From assembly GCA_021159105.1 (NCBI GenBank), contig JAGGSM010000080.1, positions 1-15,905 of the forward strand: a DNA stretch of 15,905 nt, read 5' to 3'. The notes beneath the pieces are model-generated. The model saw only the letters and a program-made list of their open reading frames with translations. It was not told the origin of the DNA and did not search any database. Position numbers and translations under genes: made by a program. Positions 6,536-13,606 of this stretch are shown one piece after another. Source of the DNA: Candidatus Bipolaricaulota bacterium. GTDB taxonomy: Bacteria > Bipolaricaulota > Bipolaricaulia > UBA7950 > UBA9294. The stretch's first letter is position 1. Each line of letters begins with the position of its first letter.

Positions 6536-7423
6536 ATGCAGAAGAAGATCGCGTTCCTCTTCCCCGGGCAGGGGACTGTCCCCAGCTCTCCTCCAGTGGA
6601 TGGGCGGCGTGGCGAACGTCTGCTCGCGCTGGCCGAGCAAGCCGGGATACCGATCCTTAGCATGCTGCAGAATGGGGATCATGACCGACTGGTGCGCACG
6701 GAGAACGCCCAGCCGGCCATCTTCATAGACAGCCTCAGCAAGGAGGAGGCCCTGCGCTCACGCGGGATCGTCCCCGCGGCAGTGGCCGGACACAGCCTGG
6801 GCGAGTACGCCGCGCTCGTCTCCTCCGGAGTGATCCCCTCCCCGGAGGATGCCTTGGCGGTAGTGATCGATCGTGGTCGGCTGATGGGACGCGTACACGG
6901 CGGGGGGATGGCAGCGATCCTGAAGCTCCCCCTTGCAAAGGTTGAGGAGATCTGCGATGGAATCGATGGCGCGGTGAACGTAGCCAACATCAACGGCCCT
7001 ACACAAATCGTCATCTCGGGGGATCTGGAATACTTGCAGGCCGCGATGGATGCCTGCCAGGATGCTGGAGGACGAGTGATCAAGCTCGATGTCTCAGGCC
7101 CGTTTCACACCCCCCTCCTTGCTGCGGCGCAGGTTGCTCTTGCCCCATCGATCGAACGACTGGAGTTCCTGGCAGCGAACATTCCCTTTGTGTCGAGCGT
7201 GAGCGGGCGGATGGAGAGCGATCCCACCACCATCAGATCGCTCCTCTTGACACAGATCACGGCATGTGTACAGTGGGTGAGTACTATCGAGTCGCTCGTG
7301 AAACTTGGTATCGATGTCGCGATCGAGGTCGGTCCGGGGAAGGTGTTAACGAACATGGGACGCAGAATAACGGATAGGATAGAGTTTGTTACGTTCAAGG
7401 AGGCGATCGATGGAGCGGTTTAA
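6536..7423 (+). CDS. fabD: Malonyl-CoA:ACP transacylase
   Basis: FabD moves malonyl groups from CoA to ACP. The catalytic serine is Ser87 in AGHSLGEYAAL, with Arg115 (VIDRGRLMG) and His190 (SGPFHTPLL) completing the site and Gln12 in FPGQG as the oxyanion-hole residue. At 295 residues it is slightly shorter than the E. coli enzyme. One oddity is that the usual GQGSQ-x-x-GMG after the first strand reads GQGTVPSSPPVDG here, so the following loop is altered; the catalytic residues are unaffected. It begins two bases after fabH and overlaps fabG by 14 bases. Confidence 0.96.
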   Translation: MQKKIAFLFPGQGTVPSSPPVDGRRGERLLALAEQAGIPILSMLQNGDHDRLVRTENAQPAIFIDSLSKEEALRSRGIVPAAVAGHSLGEYAALVSSGVIPSPEDALAVVIDRGRLMGRVHGGGMAAILKLPLAKVEEICDGIDGAVNVANINGPTQIVISGDLEYLQAAMDACQDAGGRVIKLDVSGPFHTPLLAAAQVALAPSIERLEFLAANIPFVSSVSGRMESDPTTIRSLLLTQITACVQWVSTIESLVKLGIDVAIEVGPGKVLTNMGRRITDRIEFVTFKEAIDGAV

Positions 7424-8141
7424 CGGGCGTGTCGCCATCGTGACCGGAGGGACACGCGGGATCGGGCGCGCGATCGTGGATCTCTTGCGGAGCGAGGGGT
7501 GCAGCGTCGCCGTCTTTGCCCGCAACCAGGTGGCCGGGGATTCACTGCAGCAAGAGATAGAGCATGTTAGCTTCTACCGCGTCGATGTGGCTGATCCGGT
7601 GCGGGTGAGCGATGCGGTGAAGGAAGTGCTCGAGGAGTTCGGGCGCATCGACTTCCTGGTGAACAATGCAGGAATAACAAGGGATCAGCTGGCGATGCGG
7701 ATGGACCTGTCGAGCTGGCGGGACGTGATTGGCGTGAACCTCGAGGGCGCGTACAATTGCATCCACGCCTGCCTGCGCCCGATGATGCGGGCCAAGAGCG
7801 GGGCTATCGTTAGCATCGGATCGGTGGTCGGAGAGACCGGAAACGTGGGGCAGGCGAACTACGCGGCGAGCAAGGCCGGGTTGATCGGCCTGTCGCGCAG
7901 CGTGGCGAAGGAAGTTGGATCGCGCGGGATCAGGGTGAACGTCGTCTCGCCAGGGTTCATCGCGACGGAGATGACAGATTCCTTGGACGATGCCGTGCGC
8001 AGCGAGTACATGGCGCGCATACCGATGAAGAGGGAGGGGACGCCGGAAGAGGTAGCGCATGTTGTCGCTTTCTTGCTTTCTTCCCATGCTTCCTATATAA
8101 CTGGGCAAGTCATTGGCGTCAACGGGGGACTCTTTCCCTAG
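7410..8141 (+). CDS. fabG: 3-oxoacyl-ACP reductase
   Basis: FabG is the NADPH-dependent short-chain reductase that reduces beta-ketoacyl-ACP. I start it at ATG 7410 because AAGGAGG (about 7398-7404) lies just upstream; an earlier in-frame ATG at 7386 lacks such a site. The protein is then 243 residues. TGGTRGIG (12-19) is the nucleotide-binding loop, NNAG is at 85-88, and the catalytic set is Asn110, Ser138, Tyr151 and Lys155 (YAASK). The C terminus, ITGQVIGVNGGLFP, is the classic FabG ending. Translational coupling with fabD is likely from the 14-base overlap. Confidence 0.97.
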   Translation: MERFNGRVAIVTGGTRGIGRAIVDLLRSEGCSVAVFARNQVAGDSLQQEIEHVSFYRVDVADPVRVSDAVKEVLEEFGRIDFLVNNAGITRDQLAMRMDLSSWRDVIGVNLEGAYNCIHACLRPMMRAKSGAIVSIGSVVGETGNVGQANYAASKAGLIGLSRSVAKEVGSRGIRVNVVSPGFIATEMTDSLDDAVRSEYMARIPMKREGTPEEVAHVVAFLLSSHASYITGQVIGVNGGLFP

Positions 8142-8172
8142 CAAATACAGAACAGAAGGAGGTTTATACGCG

Positions 8173-8421
8173 ATGGATGATATAGCAAGCAAGGTGCGGG
8201 CGATCATCGCTGATCAGTTGATGGTCGATCCGGATGAGGTGACGGACGAGGCGTCTTTCGTCGAGGACCTGGGGGCCGACTCCCTGGACACGGTAGAGCT
8301 GATCATGGAGTTCGAGGATGAGTTCGGTGTGGAGATCTCCGACGAGGACGCCGAGAAGATCGCTACCGTCGGGGAAGCGATCGCCTACATGTCCAAGATC
8401 ATGGAGGATAAGAAGGAATAG
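8173..8421 (+). CDS. acpP: Acyl carrier protein
   Basis: The 82-residue acidic protein contains EDLGADSLDTVEL; Ser37 in DSL carries the 4'-phosphopantetheine arm that holds growing acyl chains. AAGGAGG at 8156-8162 sits 10 bases before the ATG at 8173, which excludes the longer in-frame start at 8113 inside fabG. It is the last gene of the plsX-fab operon and has its own strong ribosome binding site, fitting the high protein level ACP usually needs. A terminator follows 13 bases after the stop. Confidence 0.97.
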   Translation: MDDIASKVRAIIADQLMVDPDEVTDEASFVEDLGADSLDTVELIMEFEDEFGVEISDEDAEKIATVGEAIAYMSKIMEDKKE

Positions 8422-8434
8422 TAGCGGTATTCCC

Positions 8435-8470
8435 AGGGACAACGGGCAACGCTTGTCCCTTTTCTTTTCT
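8435..8470 (+). terminator. Rho-independent terminator after acpP
   Basis: AGGGACAA (8435-8442) pairs with TTGTCCCT (8453-8460) around a ten-base loop and is followed directly by TTTCTTTTCT. It closes the tRNA-plsX-fab-acpP unit. Confidence 0.88.
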
Positions 8471-8537
8471 TACTTTAACTTTCCAGGATGAACTGATCTG
8501 CCAAGGGCTGTCGTTACACTGAGATATGGAGGAGCGA

Positions 8538-9146
8538 ATGGGAGAATTGCGGTCGCGTACAATAGATGATTTCCTACGCAAACTCGCTTCTGCCAGCGCG
8601 ACCCCGGGTGGGGGGAGTGTCGCCGCGCTGAGCGGTGCCATCGCCTCTGATCTGGGGAGCATGGTCTGCCGCCTCACGCTGAAGAGGGCCCCCACCGATC
8701 AGCTGAAGGATCTCCTCGCGCGATTCGTCAACCTGGAGAACAAGTTCCTCGAGCTTGCTGAAGCAGATGAGTCGGCGTTCTCAGCCGTGATGGAGGCCTA
8801 TGGGATCGATCGCAGCGATGAGAGCCGCGCATCGAGGATCGCTTCCGCCCTCCTTGAGGCCACACGCGTGCCACAGCGGGTCGCTGAGCTGGGAATTGAT
8901 CTATTGCAGGACCTGTGTACACTCGCTCCGCTCGGCTCCAAGCAGAGTGTGAGCGACGCCGGTGTCGCCGCTCACCTGGCAACAGCAGCGGTGCGCTCGG
9001 CCCTGTTGAACGTCCGCATCAATCTCGCGTACATGCGGGACAGAGCGATGGTCGAAGAGATGGAAAAGGCTGCGTGCGCGCTCGATGATCAGTGCACCAG
9101 CCTGTCAGAGCGTGCCGTCTCCGCAGTCGCTCAGCGCATCTCATGA
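8538..9146 (+). CDS. Formimino-THF cyclodeaminase / methenyl-THF cyclohydrolase family protein (FTCD_C type)
   Basis: I start at ATG 8538 because GGAGG at 8528-8532 lies five bases before it; ATG 8526 is in frame but has no ribosome binding site. The 202-residue helical protein opens with TIDDFLRKLASASATPGGGSVAALSG, in which TPGGGS (22-27) is the family hallmark. EADES (75-79) and the SDAGVAAHLATAA to NVRINLAY segment (139-164) are also characteristic. Stand-alone members act as 5-formimino-THF cyclodeaminase or 5,10-methenyl-THF cyclohydrolase in one-carbon metabolism; the sequence cannot decide which. No histidine or purine degradation genes lie nearby. Its stop overlaps the ATG of the phosphoesterase gene (ATGA), so the two are coupled. 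Confidence 0.88.
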   Translation: MGELRSRTIDDFLRKLASASATPGGGSVAALSGAIASDLGSMVCRLTLKRAPTDQLKDLLARFVNLENKFLELAEADESAFSAVMEAYGIDRSDESRASRIASALLEATRVPQRVAELGIDLLQDLCTLAPLGSKQSVSDAGVAAHLATAAVRSALLNVRINLAYMRDRAMVEEMEKAACALDDQCTSLSERAVSAVAQRIS

Positions 9147-9880
9147 TGACCCGTATCGGGCTGATCTCCGACGTGCACGCCAATCTCCCGGCACTCGAAG
9201 CGGTCCTCTCCGCTCTTTCCAAGCGGGGAGTAGAGCGGATCGTGTGCTGCGGTGATCTCGTGGACTACGCGCCGTGGCCGAACGAGGTCATCTCCCGGCT
9301 GCAAGGGATGGACGTGACTTGCGTGCTGGGGAACCACGACGCTGCAGCCATCGGCTCCTTTCCGCTCGCCTTGTTCGCCGAGGAAGCGCGGGTGACCGTC
9401 GATTGGACACGCGACGTTATCTCCCCCGCTTCCACCAGCTACCTGGCGTCGCTGGAGGAGGTGCACACCGAAGGCGATTTCGTCGTCGTGCACGGGAGCA
9501 TCCGCGGACCGCTCTGGGAGTACGTGCGCGATCCGTTCGTCGCCACGGAGGCCCTGGCCACTCTGGATAAGCAAATCTGCTTCTTCGGCCACTCGCACAT
9601 TCAGGGAGGGTACATGAGTATCTCCGGCGAGGTGAAGACGATAGATCCACACGCAAAGCTATCGATCGTCCCCGAAGGCAAATACCTGATCAACCCTGGG
9701 AGCGTGGGACAGCCGCGCGATCGGGACCCGAGAGCCTCCTACGCCGTGGTCGATCTCGGAGGTGGACGGGGGAGCGTCTCCTTCGAGCGGGTGGAGTACG
9801 ATATTCCAGCGGTGATGGGCGCGATCGACCGCGCTGGTCTCCCCCACTGGTTGGCCGAGAGGCTCGAAATCGGCCGTTAG
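9143..9880 (+). CDS. Metallophosphoesterase, YfcE/MJ0936-like
   Basis: The ATG at 9143 overlaps the previous stop; a second ATG follows at 9146 and either could be used. Earlier in-frame starts lie deep inside the upstream gene. The 245-residue protein has every motif of the calcineurin-like fold: ISDVHAN (Asp10, His12), CGDLVDY (Asp38), GNHD (63-66), VVHGS (His117) and GHSH (149-152), followed by NPGSVGQPRD, typical of the YfcE/MJ0936 group. These bind two metals and cleave phosphodiesters; the natural substrate of most members is unknown. No membrane segment or signal is present, so it is cytoplasmic. Its pairing with a folate-family protein gives no clear functional clue. Confidence 0.92.
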   Translation: MMTRIGLISDVHANLPALEAVLSALSKRGVERIVCCGDLVDYAPWPNEVISRLQGMDVTCVLGNHDAAAIGSFPLALFAEEARVTVDWTRDVISPASTSYLASLEEVHTEGDFVVVHGSIRGPLWEYVRDPFVATEALATLDKQICFFGHSHIQGGYMSISGEVKTIDPHAKLSIVPEGKYLINPGSVGQPRDRDPRASYAVVDLGGGRGSVSFERVEYDIPAVMGAIDRAGLPHWLAERLEIGR

Positions 9881-9965
9881 AGCTCAGCATCAGCGGGAAG
9901 TCTCCACACGCAAGAAAGCGACCGTAAGAGGCGGGGAGTTGGCTCCTGCAGGGAAATGAGATCAG

Positions 9966-10871
9966 ATGAAGCAGAGAGAAGGAATAGCCCGCTACCAGGA
10001 GATCATCCCTGACTGGGAGGAGTTCACAACCGCCTGCTCCCGGCCACTGCCGCTGACGATCAGGGTGAACACCCTGCGGACGTCTCCAGATGATGTCTAT
10101 GCGCGCTTGACTGGCAAGGGATTCGCGCTCACCCCGGTCGCTTGGTCCGATGAGCTGTTCGTCGTTGAGACACCGCGCGTCAGCAAGACGATCGAGCATT
10201 GGCTGGGGATGTTCTACATCCAGGAGGCGGTACAGACGCTTCCCGTCTACGCGCTCGATCCACAGCCGGGCGAGACGATCCTCGATATGGCGGCGGCCCC
10301 GGGGGGTAAGTGCACGCACATCGCCTCCCGCATGCAAAACCACGGGGCACTCATCGCCAACGAGCCGGTCGGGAAGAGACAACCATCGCTGATGGCGAAC
10401 ATCAACCGGCTGGGGGTGTTGAACACAACCGTCACCTCATACCGCGGTGAGTCGTTTCCCATGCACACTCGCTTCGACCGCGTCCTTCTGGATGCCCCCT
10501 GCTCGGCCGAGGGTACACTGCGTAAGGAATCGACCCTGAGCGATGGCGCGACGGGTTCAGCGATCGCCCGCCTGTCCCGGTTGCAGAGGCGGCTGATCCT
10601 GCGCGCCTACGATCTGCTTAAGCCGGGCGGCACTCTTGTCTACTCGACGTGTACCTTCGCCCCGGAGGAGAACGAAGGGACGGTCAGCCACCTGCTCGCG
10701 GAGCGCGACGCACTCCTGGAAGGACTCGATCTTCCGTTCAGCGCTGCGTGCGGAGTCACGGAGTGGAGTGGAGTGGAGTATCCTCCCGATCTGTCGCGCT
10801 GTGCCAGAATATACCCCCATCACATCGATAGCGGAGGAGGCTTCATTGCCCGATTACGAAAGCCTGCATGA
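9966..10871 (+). CDS. RNA m5C methyltransferase, NOL1/NOP2/Sun family (RsmB/RsmF-like)
   Basis: The 301-residue protein transfers methyl from S-adenosylmethionine to cytosine C5 in RNA. The SAM-binding loop is LDMAAAPGGKCTHIA (106-120). The catalytic cysteines are Cys179 in DAPCSAEGTLRK and Cys229 in YSTCTFAPEENEG. RIYPHHIDSGGGFIARLRK near the end is the family C-terminal motif. It lacks the N-terminal NusB-like domain of RsmB and the C-terminal domain of E. coli RsmF; a PUA-like domain is encoded instead by the overlapping next gene. The ribosome binding site before ATG 9966 is weak. The 85 bases between it and the phosphoesterase gene show no terminator or clear promoter. The target RNA, rRNA or tRNA, is not determinable. 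Confidence 0.93.
   Translation: MKQREGIARYQEIIPDWEEFTTACSRPLPLTIRVNTLRTSPDDVYARLTGKGFALTPVAWSDELFVVETPRVSKTIEHWLGMFYIQEAVQTLPVYALDPQPGETILDMAAAPGGKCTHIASRMQNHGALIANEPVGKRQPSLMANINRLGVLNTTVTSYRGESFPMHTRFDRVLLDAPCSAEGTLRKESTLSDGATGSAIARLSRLQRRLILRAYDLLKPGGTLVYSTCTFAPEENEGTVSHLLAERDALLEGLDLPFSAACGVTEWSGVEYPPDLSRCARIYPHHIDSGGGFIARLRKPA
10833..10840 (+). promoter_or_regulatory. GGAGGAGG ribosome binding site inside methyltransferase codons
   Basis: The eight bases are part of the codons for Gly-Gly-Gly of the SGGGFIARLRK motif and end five bases before TTG 10846. They decide the start of the downstream PUA-like gene. Confidence 0.75.
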
Positions 10872-11304
10872 AGAGGTCACCTCCTTCTTCTCCTCACGTT
10901 TCGGTGTGGCACGTGAGGTGCTGGAGGGGCTCACGTACACCGAACGGGCAGGTGGGGAGATCTGGGCGACCAGCGCACCGACCCCACAGGGGATAGAGTC
11001 GAGCCGCCCGGCAGGGGTACGGGCCCTGCGTCGAATGCCACACGGGTTCAAGCCGACGACCGTCTTCCTCTGCCTGCTGGGAGAGCAAATCACCTCCTCC
11101 CGCGTGGAGATCGATGATGTTGCTGTCATGAAGCGGCTCCTCCTCGGCCAACCGATCCCTTATGCGATCGAAGACGGTTACGCCGCCATCTCCTACCGCG
11201 GAGACGTCCTGGGCTGCGGTGCAGCGAAGGGCGGAACACTGCGAGCCCTGATTCCCACCCAGAAGAGGAGAGAGCTCCTCGGGTGCATGGAAGCTGAGGC
11301 CTAG
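10846..11304 (+). CDS. PUA-like RNA-binding protein, partner of the methyltransferase
   Basis: The start is TTG 10846, five bases after GGAGGAGG and 26 bases inside the methyltransferase gene, giving 152 residues. Upstream in-frame ATGs have no ribosome binding site and would encode an Arg/Ser-rich shadow of the methyltransferase. Residues about 86-144 look like the PUA-type domain found at the end of NOL1/NOP2/Sun proteins, with DGYAAISYRGDVLGCG (110-125) and LRALIPTQKRR (132-142). The N-terminal half (FFSSRFGV, RPAGVRALRRMPHGFKP) resembles the pre-PUA part of the same proteins. Elsewhere this module is often fused to the methyltransferase, so I infer that the product binds RNA and positions the methyltransferase. 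The reading frame differs by one from the upstream gene. No catalytic motif is visible. Confidence 0.82.
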   Translation: MPDYESLHEEVTSFFSSRFGVAREVLEGLTYTERAGGEIWATSAPTPQGIESSRPAGVRALRRMPHGFKPTTVFLCLLGEQITSSRVEIDDVAVMKRLLLGQPIPYAIEDGYAAISYRGDVLGCGAAKGGTLRALIPTQKRRELLGCMEAEA

Positions 11305-11348
11305 GCCGACTCCCTTAGCGGACATCGATTACCTCAATCGGTGCCGAT

Positions 11349-11364
11349 TGTGATCTTAATCACG
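11349..11364. promoter_or_regulatory. CRP/FNR-type palindromic operator, TGTGATCTTAATCACG
   Basis: The site matches TGTGA-N6-TCACA at nine of ten positions and also has the inner T and A of the E. coli CRP consensus. Its centre (11356.5) lies about 42 bases before the predicted transcription start of the VWA-RTX gene, the class II activator position, where a -35 box would be and is missing. A second inverted repeat, CAATCGG-TG-CCGATTG (11335-11350), abuts it. Which regulator binds is unknown. Confidence 0.5.
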
Positions 11365-11383
11365 GAAATCGCCCCCCTTATTC

Positions 11384-11392
11384 TGTTATGAT
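11384..11392 (+). promoter_or_regulatory. Extended -10 promoter (TGT TATGAT) of the VWA-RTX gene
   Basis: TATGAT at 11387-11392 is preceded by TGT, the extended -10 form. The hexamer 17 bases upstream is GGAAAT, not a -35. The start would be near 11399, about 30 bases before ATG 11429, suggesting an activator-dependent promoter. Confidence 0.6.
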
Positions 11393-11428
11393 AGTCTGCG
11401 CTTATCAGGAAATTCTAAGGAGGTAATG

Positions 11429-13459
11429 ATGCGTGGAAAGAAGTGGCTCTTAGTGACCCTGCTGCTAGCATCCCTATTGTTCTCCGGGATTGCGCTCGGG
11501 GCCAGCAACAGCATCGTATTCATCCTCGATGCGTCGAACAGCATGAACAAGCCGCTCGACAACGGGTCGAGGCTGGACAGCGCCAAGGCGGCGCTCATCG
11601 ATCTTTGGCAGACCCTTCCCGAGGGGACGAACGTCGGGCTGTACCTGTTTGGACATCGGGTCGGAAAGCAAGATAGGGAAGCGAGCTGCCAGGACATCGA
11701 GCCTCTCTTCTCTATACGCCCGTTCGATGCCGCAACGCGCGAGGCCATGATCTCGGCGGTAAACGGGGTGCAGGCGAAGGGATTGACCCCGCTCGCTGAT
11801 GTGTTGGTGCAGGCCTCTCAGGCACTGTCCTTGGCTCCTGGTGACCACACGATCATCTTAGTCAGCGATGGAGAGGAGACGTGCGGAGGGGATCCGCTCA
11901 CTGTCGCGCAGATGCTGGTAACGATGGATCCTCCGATCGTGTTACACATAATCGGTCTCGATGTCGATCCGGCAGTGCGGGAGTCCCTGACCGGGATGGC
12001 CGAGGCAACCGGTGGGAGCTACTACCACGTCAGCCAGGCCCGGGACCTGCTCTCCGCCCTGACCGCTGCGACCAAGGTCGAGCAGAAACCGGCGAAGAAT
12101 GAGGTCCCTCCTGAATACGCGGGATTGGGGATAACAAACGTCATCTACGGGACGGAAGGGAAAGATACCCTCTACGGAACGCCGGGAAACGACCTGATCT
12201 TCGGCCTCGGCGGGGATGACTTCATCATCGGCCTGGACGGAAACGACGTTCTCATCGGTGGGGACGGAAACGACATCATCGAGGGGATGAATGGGTGCGA
12301 CATCATCAGTGGCGGAGCCGGCGATGATGTTCTGTTCGGCGGAAACGATGACGATCGCCTGTGTGGCGATGCGGGCAACGACTCCCTGGAGGGCGAGGCA
12401 GGGGACGACGTCCTTGCCGGTGGCCCCGGATGCGACAAGCTCCTCGGCGGAGATGGACTGAACGTCCTCTATACCGATGGGGCGGACGCCACCCTGTGGC
12501 AGGGAAAGATCATCAACAGCGACTGTCCGCCGTGCGTTCCTCCAGTGCCGTGCACAACCTGTCAGCAACCCGCATCACCTCCCTCGTCACCGCCCCTCGG
12601 TTGCGCGCCAGCTGTGAAGTCGGTCGACGAAGGGTCGTCGATCCAGCTGCACGGAACAGCTTCTGATCCGGACTGCGGAATCGTCAGTGTGCTTTGGAGC
12701 GCCGATCAGGGATCATTCGATGACCCAACCAATCTCGATCCCGTGTACACGGCCCCGATGGTCGACTGCTGCGATGGAGCGAATGTCTGCGTCACGCTGG
12801 TAGCAACGGACAACTGCGGCGCCAAGGGGACCGACTCATTCGTGCTGCACATCAACAACGTCAATCACGCACCGATCATCGATGCTGGTAGCGACATCGT
12901 TGTCGATGAAGGAGCGACGATCCAGCTGTGCGCGAGCGCATCTGACCCCGATGGAGACGCGCTCAAGTACCATTGGAGCATCCCTTGCGGGAAGGGTGAG
13001 CTGACAGATCCCATGCTCCTAAATCCCGTGTTCACAGCCCCGCTCACGAGCGTTTGCGACGGCGAAGACATCGTTCTGCTGCTTACGGTGATCGACAGCT
13101 GTGGCGCGAGCACAGAGGACAAAGTGACGGTCCACGTGCGCAACCTGAATGCGCCACCGATCCTTGAACTCGGGCCTGGCTTCTCGATGAAGGAAGGGAC
13201 ATCGTCCATCCTGCACGCAGTCGCCACCGATCCCGAATGCGGCCCGCTCAGCTACTATTGGACGGCGTCAGCTGGGAGCTTCGACAATGCGTGCTCGGCC
13301 ACGCCCTGCTACAGCGCCCCACAAGTGAGCGCATGTGAAGGGGAAGATGTCACCATCTACCTGACCGTGACCGATAGTTGCGGCGCGAGCGCCAGTGACT
13401 CATACGTAATCCACGTTGACAACGTGAACACACCTCCAGTCGTCAAGGCGGATCCATAA
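11429..13459 (+). CDS. Exported VWA protein with RTX repeats and three Cys-rich PKD-like modules
   Basis: AAGGAGGT (11417-11424) favours ATG 11429 over ATG 11426, giving 676 residues that start MRGKK. Residues 1-24 are a signal peptide. The VWA domain (about 27-215) has a MIDAS site: DASNS (34-38), Thr120 in GLTPLADV and Asp147 in LVSDGEET. Residues 241-348 are twelve RTX-type nonapeptides (GGxGxDxhx), which in other proteins wind into a calcium-binding beta-roll. A Pro/Cys-rich linker (about 365-392) leads to three modules of about 90 residues (393-479, 480-574, 575-667). Each has a DEG or KEG start, SDPD/TDPE, WS or YWT, and a TD/ID-x-CGA ending, like PKD or cadherin-type folds, with several cysteines per module. 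I infer an extracellular or surface adhesion or matrix protein that needs calcium and disulfides. The chain stops nine residues into what looks like a fourth module. Confidence 0.9.
   Translation: MRGKKWLLVTLLLASLLFSGIALGASNSIVFILDASNSMNKPLDNGSRLDSAKAALIDLWQTLPEGTNVGLYLFGHRVGKQDREASCQDIEPLFSIRPFDAATREAMISAVNGVQAKGLTPLADVLVQASQALSLAPGDHTIILVSDGEETCGGDPLTVAQMLVTMDPPIVLHIIGLDVDPAVRESLTGMAEATGGSYYHVSQARDLLSALTAATKVEQKPAKNEVPPEYAGLGITNVIYGTEGKDTLYGTPGNDLIFGLGGDDFIIGLDGNDVLIGGDGNDIIEGMNGCDIISGGAGDDVLFGGNDDDRLCGDAGNDSLEGEAGDDVLAGGPGCDKLLGGDGLNVLYTDGADATLWQGKIINSDCPPCVPPVPCTTCQQPASPPSSPPLGCAPAVKSVDEGSSIQLHGTASDPDCGIVSVLWSADQGSFDDPTNLDPVYTAPMVDCCDGANVCVTLVATDNCGAKGTDSFVLHINNVNHAPIIDAGSDIVVDEGATIQLCASASDPDGDALKYHWSIPCGKGELTDPMLLNPVFTAPLTSVCDGEDIVLLLTVIDSCGASTEDKVTVHVRNLNAPPILELGPGFSMKEGTSSILHAVATDPECGPLSYYWTASAGSFDNACSATPCYSAPQVSACEGEDVTIYLTVTDSCGASASDSYVIHVDNVNTPPVVKADP
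12149..12472 (+). repeat. Twelve tandem 27-bp units encoding RTX nonapeptides
   Basis: The in-frame array encodes twelve consecutive nine-residue units, from GTEGKDTLY to GGDGLNVLY. The units are diverged at the DNA level (for example GGAAACGACGTT recurs in variants), indicating an old array under selection at the protein level. Units 6, 8 and 11 carry cysteines not usual in RTX repeats. Confidence 0.85.
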
Positions 13460-13487
13460 GAGATCCGAGGAAAAGAACAACGTTGGC

Positions 13488-13522
13488 TGATCTGCTCCGC
13501 CTGCAAATGGCGGAGCAGATTA
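13488..13522 (+). terminator. Terminator-like hairpin after the VWA-RTX gene
   Basis: ATCTGCTCCGC (13490-13500) pairs perfectly with GCGGAGCAGAT (13510-13520) around a nine-base loop, and a wobble plus one A-T pair extends the stem. The following tract (TTACTTTATC) is only moderately T-rich. It probably ends the VWA-RTX transcript. Confidence 0.65.
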
Positions 13523-13606
13523 CTTTATCGGGTTGTCTTGGCAGGTGTACACCTTGCTTGAGCGATTCCCTTGCCAGGACAGGAGAGTCCCCTGGGCACA
13601 ATACAG

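Noticed and set aside
5563..7398. Long antisense open frames over fabH and fabD
   Set aside because: They are frame shadows of GC-rich coding sequence, without ribosome binding sites or recognisable domains.
10800..10871. Frameshift error splitting one methyltransferase-PUA gene
   Set aside because: A near-ideal GGAGGAGG site at correct spacing to TTG argues for two real genes, though an indel cannot be fully excluded from one sequence.
12149..12472. RTX repeats as evidence of type I secretion
   Set aside because: The protein has an N-terminal signal peptide, the repeats are mid-chain, and no type I transporter gene is in the window.
12172..12568. Antisense frames and possible CRISPR-like periodicity over the RTX array
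   Set aside because: The 27-base periodicity comes from the encoded nonapeptides; the units are diverged and there are no spacers, leader or cas genes.
13543..13554. Perfect 12-base palindrome AGGTGTACACCT
   Set aside because: It lies between convergent genes away from any promoter, and a few palindromes of this length are expected by chance in about 16 kb.
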